From: SSC4 sp964443225
GTDB taxonomy: Bacteria; Chloroflexota; Anaerolineae; SSC4; Amarolineaceae
Length of the DNA stretch: 64,000 nt
Assembly (NCBI GenBank): GCA_964443225.1
Contig: CAYUCC010000013.1
Span: 1-64,000 of the forward strand
Direction of reading: 5' to 3'
The position numbers were made by a program, and so were the translations under genes. The notes below the pieces were generated by a model. The model ran no database searches and was not told the DNA's origin. It saw only the letters and a program-made list of their open reading frames with translations. Of the stretch, positions 34,814 through 44,427 are shown one piece after another. Positions within the stretch are counted from its first letter, which is position 1; each line of letters begins with the position of its first letter.

Positions 34814-37800
34814 ATGGAACACTCATCGAAAGGTTTCATTGCCACCTGGCATGTCATCTCCCTGCTGCTCGGTATCACCCTGTTTGCGCTCACCACCAGT
34901 GCGGATGCCGGTAAACCGGCCAGCGCAGCCAGCCCGCCACCCCCAGCCACACCGGCCTATCCCTCCCCCCCCGCCACGCGGCCAGGCATCTACGTCGCCG
35001 CCGATTATACCGGTTTGATCGACCCCCAGCGCTACGGCCTGACCGGCAGCCTGGTGACGTACACCTGGAGCGGGTTCTACGACAGCAGCGGCAACTTCAA
35101 GTGGGACCACCTTGACAGCTGGTTGGCCACCGTGGCTTCCCAGGGCAAAGCCGCGGCGATCGGCATCACGACGTACGATGGCCGCTGCTGCGGCGGGCAG
35201 CGTGTGCCCAATTGGGTGCGCCTTCAGCGGCCAAACTCGCTGTTCAACGTGTGCGATTACCTGACCACCGCCTGCACCGAATGGAAGATACCGCGCTACT
35301 GGCACGATGATTACCTGGTTCCCTATCGCGCCTTCATCGACGCGTTTGGAGCCCGTTACCGCAACGACCCGCGGATCGAATGGGTCGCGATTGGCCTGGG
35401 TACGTTTGGCGAGCTGCACGCCACCGACGTCAACAAACCGTACTACGGTTGGTACGACCGTACGGCGATCGAAAACGCTGGTCTGACGACGAGCCTCTGG
35501 CTCTCCACGACCAAAACCATCAGCGACTGGTACATCGAGGCGTTTTCAGAAGAGGGCCAGCTCAGGAAGAACCTGCTGGTGCAAAATGCCTCCTACACCT
35601 TTCACCCCAACGAGCGCCGCTTCCTGTCCGATTACGTGGGGCCTAAGGGAGTCGGGTTTTCCAACAACGGACTCTACCCCGATTCCAACAACTCGATCAT
35701 CGGCAACCAGTCGAACTGCCCGTACTGCGGCCAACACGACCACATCGTCAACTGGAACAGCCAGGTGCCGATTGCGTTCGAGACGTACCACTACATGCTG
35801 TGCGACGAAAACTCGGTGTATTGGGGTGTTCTCAACGGGCTCGACAAACGGGTCGATTTTTTCCGTCTGGACCATACCCTGTTCTTTCAGTCCGACCCGA
35901 ACGGCAACTGGCTGTACGATAAGACGCAGAACATCGCCATTTTCAACCGGTTCCGTTACCACATCGGGGCCACGACCGAAAATGCGCCCAGTGCCTGGGT
36001 GGCGATGCGCGAACACCGCGTGCCGCTCAATTACTGCGGCGGTTTGATCACCGAAGCGTCGTGGTATCCCCAAATGGGCAACTTCGATTACCTCATGGAA
36101 CAGGACGATGGTGTGCCGGGCGGGCGCACCGTGGCCGAAACCAACGATGCGTCGGTGACGTCCGGACTCGGGTGGTGCCCACCCACGTCAGGGAGCCCAT
36201 CGTGCAATACGGCAGCCTACAACCCGGCCATCCCGCCCGGCAAAGAGGGCTGGGTGACGCGGCGCACCGATCGATCTTCCGGAAACCCCGCCATGTACTT
36301 CAAGGTCAACGATGCGTACCTCTACGATACGGCGGGCTACCCCATCACCATTTCGGTGACGTACGCCGACGTCGGAACCGGGCGCTGGCGTTTGACGATC
36401 GATGGACCCGGGGGGGCGGCAACTGCGGTCACGCCCGTTGGCGGCAGTAACCCCTTTGTGCAAAAACAGAATACCAACACCTGGCGGCGTGCCGATTTTG
36501 CCGTCACCGGTGCGCGGTTCATGAATGGCCTGGCCGGCGGCAGCGATATGTATATCGAGACCCTGGACACCAGCGACACCTGGGTACACTTCGTCGAGGT
36601 GATCCCCGGTGCTGGAATCCTTCCCACCCCGACACCCAGCCCGACACCCAACACCACCCCCACGTCCACACCGACACCGACGATGACACCGCTGCCCACG
36701 GCTACAGCTACCCCCACCGCCACACCGACACCGGCCGGCCCCCTGATCGAGGGTCTGTGGGAACGGCAAACGACCGCCAGCCAACCCCTCCTGGCCATCG
36801 ATTTTGTCGACAGCGAAAACGGCTGGGCGGGTGGTGGCCGTTGGTGGATTCAGAACTGTCCCAACCCGGACTGTCCGGGATTGCTGCTGCGCACGACCGA
36901 CGGCGGCGACACCTGGCAGCCAGCCGATACCGATGCCGCCGGGTTCATTCACGATCTCGATTTCGTATCACCGCACAGCGGTTGGCTGGTAGGACGTTTT
37001 GGCACCGTACTGGCATCGAGTGACGGGGGTAGTTCATGGTACGCACAGCCCAAATCGTCGCCCTACTGGCAGTTTCTGTACAGCGTGAAAATGCTGAACG
37101 AACTGGAGGGTTGGTTTGGCGGCTCGGCGGGCAAAATCTGGCGTACCACTGATTCGGGGGGCCTCTGGCAAGAAGGCAATGTCGGGGCATCGACGGCGGT
37201 GTGGGACATCGACGCGCACGGCAGTCGTGTCTGGATGATCAACGGCGGGCAAACCCTCGCCCGCAGTACCGATCACGGTGCCACGTGGCAAGTCGGTGCA
37301 CTGCCTTATGCCGACCACGTCAACGCCATCACGTTCGTCGACGACACGCAGGGGTGGGCCGTTGGCTCGGGTGGCAAGGTCATGCACACCACCAATGGCG
37401 GCGCCACCTGGAGCGTACAAACGACGCCGGTGATCGATGAACTGATGGCTGTCGCCATGGTGGACAGCACCTTCGGGTGGGCGGCGGGCGCCAACGGCCG
37501 GATGATCCACACGACGAACGGCGGCAGCAGCTGGCAGAGCCAATCGACACCGATTACGGCCACGATCCGCAGTCTGTCATTCATCAATCCCAACGAGGGT
37601 TGGGCAGCCGCCGAAGACGGCAGCATTCTGCACTATGCGCCGGCACCCCCCGTCAACGGCACGCCGACGGCGACAACCACACCAACGGTAACCGCCACTG
37701 CAACATCTACCGCCACGGCGACGCCGACTGCCAGCCCAACCGCCACCAGCACACCCACGCGCACCCCGACTCCCACACCCACTACCCCCGCCTTACTGCC

Positions 37801-38506
37801 CACGGCGATTGCGCGCCAGGTGGTGGCATCACCCGACGATACGTACGTCAAACCGTCCACTGGTGCGAATTATGTCAATGACATCCTGATACGCCTCGGT
37901 GGCCAGTATTTCGGCGGACTGCGGTTCGCCAACCTGGACATTCCCCGGGGTTCGACCGTGGTCAGCGCAACGCTGGAGGGGTTCACACTGTGGCATCGGG
38001 GACTGCCCAGGCTGCACATCCATGGTGAGGCCGCCGACGATGCCGCCAGTTTTGCGGATGGTGAGGTGCGCGCCGACCTGCGGCCACGGACCACCGTCGC
38101 CCGCACCTGGCAGCCGATCAGCCTCAATTATCCCGTCTGGAACTCAATCGACGGGCTGGGACCCGTGATCCAGGAGGTCATCGACCGGCCGGGCTGGACG
38201 GCCAACCATGCCCTGGCGCTGTTGGTGGAAAGCGACGAGAACAACCTGGTCAACAACGACTACCTGGATTTCTACACCGTCGACTACAATCCGGCGCTCG
38301 CGCCGCGCCTGCGCGTCAGCTTCTTACCGCCACCGGCGTGCAGCCCGATCACGCTCGATCACCTCGTCCTGGCTGCAGACCAATGGGGTTGGACGAGTGC
38401 GATGCCCGGCTTCGATGCGCGGTTCGACCGCGATGGTGATGCCGACATCGACGTGGCGGACCTGACGCTGCTGGCGCAGGGGTGGAGTGATGGGGGGTGT
38501 TTGTGA
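34814..38506 (+). CDS. Secreted multidomain protein: TIM-barrel-like, HCF136-type propeller, DNRLRE-type, dockerin-like
   Basis: A 1230-residue exported protein. ATG 34814 is chosen because GAGGT lies 5 bases upstream and a signal peptide follows; the longer reading runs into the tandem repeat. Residues about 56-420 look like a glycoside-hydrolase-type barrel (PGIYVAADYTGLIDP, RIEWVAIGLGTFGELHATD) and about 430-598 a beta-sandwich. A Thr/Pro linker (604-643) leads to a propeller of the photosystem II assembly/HCF136 type (646-942) with repeats such as HTTNGGATW, RTTDGGDTW and NEGWAAAEDG. A second linker comes before a DNRLRE-type beta domain (998-1172). The tail FDRDGDADIDVADLTLL is a dockerin/EF-hand-like calcium repeat. 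No enzyme activity can be assigned with confidence. Confidence 0.78.
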   Translation: MEHSSKGFIATWHVISLLLGITLFALTTSADAGKPASAASPPPPATPAYPSPPATRPGIYVAADYTGLIDPQRYGLTGSLVTYTWSGFYDSSGNFKWDHLDSWLATVASQGKAAAIGITTYDGRCCGGQRVPNWVRLQRPNSLFNVCDYLTTACTEWKIPRYWHDDYLVPYRAFIDAFGARYRNDPRIEWVAIGLGTFGELHATDVNKPYYGWYDRTAIENAGLTTSLWLSTTKTISDWYIEAFSEEGQLRKNLLVQNASYTFHPNERRFLSDYVGPKGVGFSNNGLYPDSNNSIIGNQSNCPYCGQHDHIVNWNSQVPIAFETYHYMLCDENSVYWGVLNGLDKRVDFFRLDHTLFFQSDPNGNWLYDKTQNIAIFNRFRYHIGATTENAPSAWVAMREHRVPLNYCGGLITEASWYPQMGNFDYLMEQDDGVPGGRTVAETNDASVTSGLGWCPPTSGSPSCNTAAYNPAIPPGKEGWVTRRTDRSSGNPAMYFKVNDAYLYDTAGYPITISVTYADVGTGRWRLTIDGPGGAATAVTPVGGSNPFVQKQNTNTWRRADFAVTGARFMNGLAGGSDMYIETLDTSDTWVHFVEVIPGAGILPTPTPSPTPNTTPTSTPTPTMTPLPTATATPTATPTPAGPLIEGLWERQTTASQPLLAIDFVDSENGWAGGGRWWIQNCPNPDCPGLLLRTTDGGDTWQPADTDAAGFIHDLDFVSPHSGWLVGRFGTVLASSDGGSSWYAQPKSSPYWQFLYSVKMLNELEGWFGGSAGKIWRTTDSGGLWQEGNVGASTAVWDIDAHGSRVWMINGGQTLARSTDHGATWQVGALPYADHVNAITFVDDTQGWAVGSGGKVMHTTNGGATWSVQTTPVIDELMAVAMVDSTFGWAAGANGRMIHTTNGGSSWQSQSTPITATIRSLSFINPNEGWAAAEDGSILHYAPAPPVNGTPTATTTPTVTATATSTATATPTASPTATSTPTRTPTPTPTTPALLPTAIARQVVASPDDTYVKPSTGANYVNDILIRLGGQYFGGLRFANLDIPRGSTVVSATLEGFTLWHRGLPRLHIHGEAADDAASFADGEVRADLRPRTTVARTWQPISLNYPVWNSIDGLGPVIQEVIDRPGWTANHALALLVESDENNLVNNDYLDFYTVDYNPALAPRLRVSFLPPPACSPITLDHLVLAADQWGWTSAMPGFDARFDRDGDADIDVADLTLLAQGWSDGGCL

Positions 38507-38554
38507 GGGGGTTGGGGGTTGGGGATTGGGGGTTGGGGATTGGGGGTTGGGGGG
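38507..38554. repeat. G-rich heptamer short tandem repeat, second copy
   Basis: Six to seven units of GGGGGTT/GGGGATT, the same family as at 1-97, beginning directly after the stop codon of the secreted chimera. It lies between convergent genes. Confidence 0.9.
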
Positions 38555-38576
38555 AACGGATTAGGACGGGTTACTG

Positions 38577-38650
38577 TCAACGGATTCGGGGAACGGATTG
38601 AACGGATTGAACGGATTGGGAACGGATTGGGAACGGATTGGAGCGGATTA
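38577..38650. repeat. AACGGATT short tandem repeat
   Basis: About eight units built on AACGGATT, with spacers of 1-3 G giving periods of 8 to 11 bases. It follows directly on the G-rich array and stops close to the end of the metallo-beta-lactamase gene. Confidence 0.9.
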
Positions 38651-38668
38651 CCTGGAGTCGGACGCTCG

Positions 38669-39316
38669 CTAATCCGGATCGGTCTCATCCGTGAAGAAGG
38701 GGTTGGTCAGTTTCTCGAAACCCACGGTCGTCGCCGGGCCGTGGCCGGGATAGACCTTTGTGTCGTCGGGCAGGGTGAAGATCTGCGTACGGATGCTGTC
38801 GAGCAGCTGGCGCAGGTTGCCGCCCGGGAAATCGGTGCGTCCGATCGAGCCGCGGAAGAGGGCGTCGCCGACGAAGGCCCGGCGTCCTTCGCGATCGACG
38901 AAGGTGACGCTGCCCGGTGAGTGCCCAGGCGTCCAGCGGATTTCCAGTTCCTGTTGACCGAAGCGCACGGTTTCACCCGGTACGAGCAGGTCATCGATCA
39001 CGGGCGGCTCACCAGGGTCGTAGCCGAGCCAGTTTTGGGTGGTGGTGCGCATCCGCTCCAGCACCGGGCGATCGGCGGCGTGCAGACAGAACGGCACAGC
39101 GATCGCTGCCTGGAGAGGGCGCACGGCCAGCAGGTGGTCGAAATGGGCGTGGGTGTTGATGATTTTGACCGGGCGCAGGTCGTGCTGCCGGATCAGGTCC
39201 AGGATCAGCGGTGCCTCGTCGCCGGGATCGATGATCACGGCGGCGCGCGTTGTTTCGCATCCCAGCACGTAGCAGTTGACCTGGAGCGCACCTACTTCGA
39301 CGAATTCGACAATCAT
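38669..39316 (-). CDS. Metallo-beta-lactamase-fold hydrolase (glyoxalase II-like)
   Basis: A 215-residue MBL-fold protein of the short glyoxalase II/YcbL type. The metal motif is NTHAHFDH, with further ligands in TPGHSPGS, FVGDALF and YPGHG. It likely hydrolyses a thioester such as S-lactoylglutathione or a related thiol ester. GAGGAA lies before ATG 39316. It stands alone on the minus strand. Confidence 0.88.
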   Translation of the reverse strand: MIVEFVEVGALQVNCYVLGCETTRAAVIIDPGDEAPLILDLIRQHDLRPVKIINTHAHFDHLLAVRPLQAAIAVPFCLHAADRPVLERMRTTTQNWLGYDPGEPPVIDDLLVPGETVRFGQQELEIRWTPGHSPGSVTFVDREGRRAFVGDALFRGSIGRTDFPGGNLRQLLDSIRTQIFTLPDDTKVYPGHGPATTVGFEKLTNPFFTDETDPD

Positions 39317-39420
39317 GCGGCTGTTCCTCTCTTCCGGATCGCATCAAAATCTGATGGCAAATGTACTCAAGGGATCGGTAGATGTCAAATGGGCGCAGGC
39401 ACCATGGAAATCGACCCTGT

Positions 39421-39449
39421 TTGACCAACCGGCCTAAAGCCGGTACAAT
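39421..39449 (+). promoter_or_regulatory. Promoter with internal dyad, upstream of a small gene and polA
   Basis: TTGACC (39421-39426), 17 bp, TACAAT (39444-39449). The spacer holds the inverted repeat ACCGGC-CTAAA-GCCGGT (39428-39444), so a regulator could bind between the two boxes. Confidence 0.7.
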
Positions 39450-39515
39450 GGCGATACGGCCAGCCATCTGTGTCACCTGGCCTGTCGGCAATTCGCGCAG
39501 TCTTGGAGAGTAACA

Positions 39516-39725
39516 ATGGCATCGCCCATCAATGGACCGGCATGGAAGCCGCACAAAATCATCCGACTTGTCAACAATTCCGGCGACAACGTTCACCTCC
39601 ACATGGATACCGGCACCTACCGCCTCGACGCCCACCGCGGCATGAAGTTCGTGGCGACCATTCTGGACTATCCGGAAGTCAAAGCCCTGGTCGACCAGGG
39701 TGTGCTGACCTGGGAAAAAGCGTAG
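39516..39725 (+). CDS. Small conserved-looking protein of unknown function
   Basis: A 69-residue soluble protein with a clear ribosome site (GGAGAG, 5 bases before ATG) and its own promoter. It has no cysteine, no membrane segment and no motif I recognise. The middle KIIRLVNNSGDNVHLHM suggests two beta strands, and the end VKALVDQGVLTWEKA a helix. It is followed after 22 bases by polA, so the two are probably co-transcribed. Confidence 0.75.
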   Translation: MASPINGPAWKPHKIIRLVNNSGDNVHLHMDTGTYRLDAHRGMKFVATILDYPEVKALVDQGVLTWEKA

Positions 39726-39747
39726 CGGTCCTCCACGGGAGATCCTC

Positions 39748-42558
39748 ATGCCCAAGCTCGTTCTGATCGATGGTTACTCACAGGCGTTTCGCGCGTTCTA
39801 CGGTCTGCCGCCCGATTTCGTCACCAGCAGCGGTGAACTCACGAACGCCGTGTACGGCTTTGCATCGATGCTGCTCAACGTGATCGCCGAAGAGAAGCCC
39901 GAATACATCGCCGTGGCCTTCGATGTGGGACGGACGTTTCGTCACGACCAATACGCCGAGTACAAAAGCACACGCGCCAAAATGCCCGATGAGATGCGGG
40001 TGCAGCTGCCGCGCATCCGCGAACTCATCGAAGCCCTCAACATCCCGATCTTCGAAATCGAGGGGTACGAGGCCGACGATTTGATCGGGTCCCTGGTTCA
40101 GCAGGCGCAGGCTCAGGACGTCGACAGTGTGCTCGTCAGCGGTGATCGCGACCTGTTTCAGCTGATTACGCCGCGCGTACGTGTGCGCTACACGGCGGGT
40201 GGCCCGCGACCAAAAACCGTGTTGTACGACGCCGAGGCCGTGGCCGCCCGTTTTGGCGTGCAGCCCGAACAGCTGCCCGATTTCAAAGCCCTCACCGGCG
40301 ATACGTCGGACAACATCCCCGGCGTGCCGGGCATTGGTGACAAGACCGCCGCTACCCTGATCAACACCTACGGCTCGATCGATGCGGTCCTGCTGCACAG
40401 CCAGGCGCTGAAGCCGCCCCGCCTGCAGACGGTCATCGCCGAACACAACGCCCAGATCCGGCTCAATAAACAGCTGGCGACGATCGTCACCGATCTGCCG
40501 ATCGCGCTCGATCTGGAACGCTGCCGCACGCGCGATTACGATCGGGCCCGCGTGCTGGCGCTCTTTCGCGAGCTCGAGTTCAAGAGTCTGGTCGAACGTC
40601 TGCCGGCCGTCGAAGCGGGTCCGGCCACGGCGGTGGAGCCAGCCACATCGGCCAGCCTGCGCTACCGCCTGGTCGCCACCGAGGCAGACCTGACGGCGGT
40701 CATTCACCAGTGCCAGGCCGCACCGCTGATCGCCGTCGACGTCGAAGCCACCAGCACCGACCCGATGCAGGCCCGCCTGGTAGGCATTGCGCTGGCCTGG
40801 GACAAGGGTGAAGCAGCCTACGTACCCGTGCAGCTGCCGCCTGACGGGACGACACCTGCCGCCACACCCGCTGGCCTGTCAGGTCTGCCGCTGTTTGCCG
40901 AAATGCCGGCGACGCAGCCAACGCCAGCCCAACCAGGTCTGCCATTGGCCGTCGTGCAGAGCGTGCTCGGTCCACTGCTGGCGAGTGACATGCCGCCCAA
41001 GGCGGCACACAACGCTTCGTATGATCTGACGGTCCTGCACGAAGCCGGTCTGCCGGTGGGCGGTGTCGCGTTCGACACCTTCCTGGGTGAATGGCTGTGC
41101 AGCCCGGGCAGTCACAGTTTGGGGCTCAAAGCGGTGGCCTTTGCGCGGCTTGGCGTCCACATGACCGAAATCACCGAGTTGATCGGCAAAGGCAAGGCCC
41201 AGATTACGATGGACCAGGTGCCGGTTGCGCAGGTAACCGACTACGCTGCGGCCGACGTCGACATGACGCTGCAGATCCAGCCGCTCATCGAAGCCGAGCT
41301 GGAACAGAAGAACCAGACCCGCCTCTTCCGCGAAGTGGAGATGCCGCTCGTGCCGGTCCTGGTCACCATGGAGCGGGCCGGTGTGCTGCTTAATCTGCCA
41401 TTCCTCAAGGAGATGGAAAAGACGCTGGAAGCGCGGCTGGCAGCCCTCGAAGCCGAAATCCATGGCCTGGCCGGGTACGCGTTCAACATCAACTCGACGC
41501 AGCAGCTGGCCGATGTGCTGTTTGGCAAACTGGCCATCCCCTCGCAGGGACTGCCGCGCACGGGCACCGGCAAAATCAGCCTGGCGGCGGGCGTGTTGGA
41601 TGGCATGATTGGCCGCCACCCCATCATCGACCTGATCCTGGAACACCGGCAGCTGGGCAAGCTGCAGTCGACCTACGTGGTGGCACTGCCCAACCTGGTC
41701 AACCGGCGCACCGGGCGTGTGCACACCAGTTTCAACCAGGCGGGCGCCGAAACGGGCCGTATTTCGAGCTCCAACCCCAATCTGCAGAACATCCCGATCC
41801 GGACCGAAATCGGGCGCCAGGTGCGGCGGGCGTTCATTGCACCCTCTGGTTGGAAGCTTATCTCTGCCGACTATTCCCAGGTCGAGCTGCGCATCGTAGC
41901 CCACGCCAGCCGCGATCCTAACCTGGTCGGTGCTTTTGAACGCGGCGAAGACGTACACGCCAGTACGGCGGCCGCCGTGTATGGGGTGCCGCTGGAACAG
42001 GTCACCAAAGCGCAGCGCGCACGGGCCAAGACGGTGAATTTTGGCCTGGTGTATGGACAAGGCGCCTTCGGCCTGGCGCAGCAGACCGGCATGACTCAGG
42101 CCGAAGCGGGTGAGTTCATCACCCGCTATTTCGCCATCTATCCACAGGTCAAGTCGTACCTCGACGGGCTGCGGTCGCAGGCCGCCGAACAGGGCTTCGT
42201 CGAGACACTGCTGGGCCGGCGGCGCTATTTTCCTGAGCTGGCGGCGGGCACCCAGACACCGTACAACGTACGGCAGGCCCTGGAGCGAGCCGCCATCAAT
42301 GCTCCCATCCAGGGCAGTTCGGCCGACATCATCAAAATCGCCATGATCCGCCTGGCCGCACGCCTGCAGGCGGAGGGGCTGCGTTCACGCATGATCATGC
42401 AGGTGCACGACGAGCTAGTCCTGGAAGCGCCCGATTCTGAGGTCGAGGTTGTGGTGCCGCTCGTGCGTGACGTGATGTCGGGCGCGTATACGCTCTCGAT
42501 CCCGCTCCTGGTCGAGGTGGAAGTGGGACAAAACTGGCTCGACATGGAAACAGTCTGA
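39748..42558 (+). CDS. polA: DNA polymerase I
   Basis: A 936-residue family A polymerase with all three parts. The 5' nuclease (1-290) has YEADDLIGSL and SGDRDLFQL. The 3'-5' exonuclease (about 300-515) appears active, with Asp and Glu in VDVEATS, HNASYDLTVL and YAAADVD. The polymerase (about 530-936) has DYSQVELRI, RAKTVNFGLVYGQ and QVHDELVLE. It fills gaps and removes RNA primers. Many thermophiles have lost the exonuclease residues; here they are kept. GGAGA precedes ATG 39748. The argS start follows after 28 bases. Confidence 0.97.
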   Translation: MPKLVLIDGYSQAFRAFYGLPPDFVTSSGELTNAVYGFASMLLNVIAEEKPEYIAVAFDVGRTFRHDQYAEYKSTRAKMPDEMRVQLPRIRELIEALNIPIFEIEGYEADDLIGSLVQQAQAQDVDSVLVSGDRDLFQLITPRVRVRYTAGGPRPKTVLYDAEAVAARFGVQPEQLPDFKALTGDTSDNIPGVPGIGDKTAATLINTYGSIDAVLLHSQALKPPRLQTVIAEHNAQIRLNKQLATIVTDLPIALDLERCRTRDYDRARVLALFRELEFKSLVERLPAVEAGPATAVEPATSASLRYRLVATEADLTAVIHQCQAAPLIAVDVEATSTDPMQARLVGIALAWDKGEAAYVPVQLPPDGTTPAATPAGLSGLPLFAEMPATQPTPAQPGLPLAVVQSVLGPLLASDMPPKAAHNASYDLTVLHEAGLPVGGVAFDTFLGEWLCSPGSHSLGLKAVAFARLGVHMTEITELIGKGKAQITMDQVPVAQVTDYAAADVDMTLQIQPLIEAELEQKNQTRLFREVEMPLVPVLVTMERAGVLLNLPFLKEMEKTLEARLAALEAEIHGLAGYAFNINSTQQLADVLFGKLAIPSQGLPRTGTGKISLAAGVLDGMIGRHPIIDLILEHRQLGKLQSTYVVALPNLVNRRTGRVHTSFNQAGAETGRISSSNPNLQNIPIRTEIGRQVRRAFIAPSGWKLISADYSQVELRIVAHASRDPNLVGAFERGEDVHASTAAAVYGVPLEQVTKAQRARAKTVNFGLVYGQGAFGLAQQTGMTQAEAGEFITRYFAIYPQVKSYLDGLRSQAAEQGFVETLLGRRRYFPELAAGTQTPYNVRQALERAAINAPIQGSSADIIKIAMIRLAARLQAEGLRSRMIMQVHDELVLEAPDSEVEVVVPLVRDVMSGAYTLSIPLLVEVEVGQNWLDMETV

Positions 42559-42586
42559 CGACATGATTTGCAGAATGGGTTGATTC

Positions 42587-44329
42587 ATGAGGTTGATTGC
42601 CGACGAGCTCCGCGAACTGATCCGGGCCGCTGTGGCGGCCGCCCAACAGGCCGGCGAGCTGCCCGCCTTCTCCGTGCCCGACGTCACCGTGGAACGCCCC
42701 AAGCGGGCGGACCAGGGCGATTGGGCGACGCCCCTGGCGCTGCAGTCGGTGCGCGCCGTCAATGAGGCGCGGGCCGCCGACAATCTGCCCAAACTGGCGC
42801 CCGTGCAGATTGCCCACATCATCGCCCGCCAGATCATGGCGCTGTCACCGCCCCAATTGGCGCGTGCCGAGGCGGCCCCCCCAGGGTTTGTCAACTTGAC
42901 CCTGTCCCACCGCTGGCTGGTCGGCCAGGTCGCAGCGATCCGAGCCGCGGGGGAGGCCTGGGCAACCCTGACCCTTGGCGCCAACCAGCCTTTGCAGGTC
43001 GAGTACGTCAGTGCCAACCCAACGGGACCCGTACACTTCGGCACGGCACGTAATGCCGTGTTTGGTGATACGCTGGCCAACGTGTTGGAGGCTGCCGGTT
43101 ACGCTGTGCAGCGCGAGTTCTACATCAACGATGCGGGCAGCCAGATCCGGAATTTTGGGGCTTCGCTGCTGGCGCGTTATGGCCAGGCCCTGGGCGAACC
43201 CCTGGAAGTGCCGGAAGGGGGCTACCAGGGCAGTTATCTGGCCGGCTGGGGACAGGAGTTGGCCGAACGCCACGGTCGCGTCTTCCTGGAGATGCCGCGC
43301 GAAGAAGCCATCTCGGCGCTCACCCAAATTGCCCTGGAAATGGTCCTCGACTCGGTGCGCACCGACCTGGCGCGGCTGAACGTGCACTTCGATAACTGGT
43401 TCTCCGAACAGTCGCTCTACACCAACGGCACGTTTGCCAGGGTCTTCGAGTTGTTGCAGAAAGCGGGCTTCACCTACGAACGCGATGGTGCTACCTGGTT
43501 TGTCGCCAGCCAGTTTCCGGGCAACGAAAAGGACGAAGTGATCATTCGCCGCACCGGCGATCCAACCTACCTGGCGTCCGACATGGCTTATCATTATGAC
43601 AAGTTTGTGCGGCGCGGGTTTGCGCGGGTCGTCGACGTCTGGGCCATCGACCACCAGGGCCACGTGGCGCGTATGCACGCCGTCATGCGGGCCTTTGGCC
43701 TCGACCCCAAACGTCTCGATATCGCCCTGTATGCCCTGGTCAAACTGAAGCGCGGGGGTGAAGAGGTCAAACTGTCCAAACGCGCGGGCGACATTGTCAC
43801 GCTGGCCGAGGTCATCGACGAGGTGGGGGCCGACGCCGTGCGCTTCATGCTGCTGACCCGGGCCGCCGAAAGTGAGATGGAGTTCGATCTTCAGCTGGCC
43901 GCCGAGCAGAGCAACGAGAACCCGGTCTACTACATCCAGTATGCGCACGCCCGCATCCGCAGTATCCTGCGCCATGCCGCGGATGCGTATGCCGCCGCCG
44001 GCCTTGCCGTGGACAACCTGCTCACCGAGGATTCCGCCGGGCTCGAGCTGCTGCAGCATCCATCCGAGATGGCGCTGCTGCGCAAGATGCTGGAGCTGCC
44101 GGAGATTATCCAGCTGGGTGCGCAGTACCTGGCGCCCCACCATTTGACGCACTACGCCGTGGAGCTGGCGGGTGCATTTCACGGCTTCTATCGCGACTGC
44201 CGCGTCGTCTCGACGGAGCCGGAGCAGGTACCGCTCAGCCGTGCACGCATGCAGCTGGTGGATGCCTGTCGTTTGATCCTGGCGCGAACCCTGCATCTGA
44301 TGGGGATGTCGGCGCCAGAACAGATGTAA
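42587..44329 (+). CDS. argS: Arginyl-tRNA synthetase
   Basis: A 580-residue class I synthetase. The HIGH signature is ANPTGPVHFGTAR (about 142), the KMSKS-like loop is KLSKRAGDIV (about 394), and the N-terminal Add-1 domain and C-terminal anticodon domain (DALR type, ending HLMGMSAPEQM) are complete. It charges tRNA-Arg. It lies directly behind polA on the same strand. Confidence 0.97.
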   Translation: MRLIADELRELIRAAVAAAQQAGELPAFSVPDVTVERPKRADQGDWATPLALQSVRAVNEARAADNLPKLAPVQIAHIIARQIMALSPPQLARAEAAPPGFVNLTLSHRWLVGQVAAIRAAGEAWATLTLGANQPLQVEYVSANPTGPVHFGTARNAVFGDTLANVLEAAGYAVQREFYINDAGSQIRNFGASLLARYGQALGEPLEVPEGGYQGSYLAGWGQELAERHGRVFLEMPREEAISALTQIALEMVLDSVRTDLARLNVHFDNWFSEQSLYTNGTFARVFELLQKAGFTYERDGATWFVASQFPGNEKDEVIIRRTGDPTYLASDMAYHYDKFVRRGFARVVDVWAIDHQGHVARMHAVMRAFGLDPKRLDIALYALVKLKRGGEEVKLSKRAGDIVTLAEVIDEVGADAVRFMLLTRAAESEMEFDLQLAAEQSNENPVYYIQYAHARIRSILRHAADAYAAAGLAVDNLLTEDSAGLELLQHPSEMALLRKMLELPEIIQLGAQYLAPHHLTHYAVELAGAFHGFYRDCRVVSTEPEQVPLSRARMQLVDACRLILARTLHLMGMSAPEQM

Positions 44330-44427
44330 CGGCCGGTCCTATCCAGAAAGTCATCCATTCCGGTCGAAAACCAGATCCCGTGCACCGGTTTGTGATAGAG
44401 TCCGGCGTAAAACGCTCGAGGTAATTC

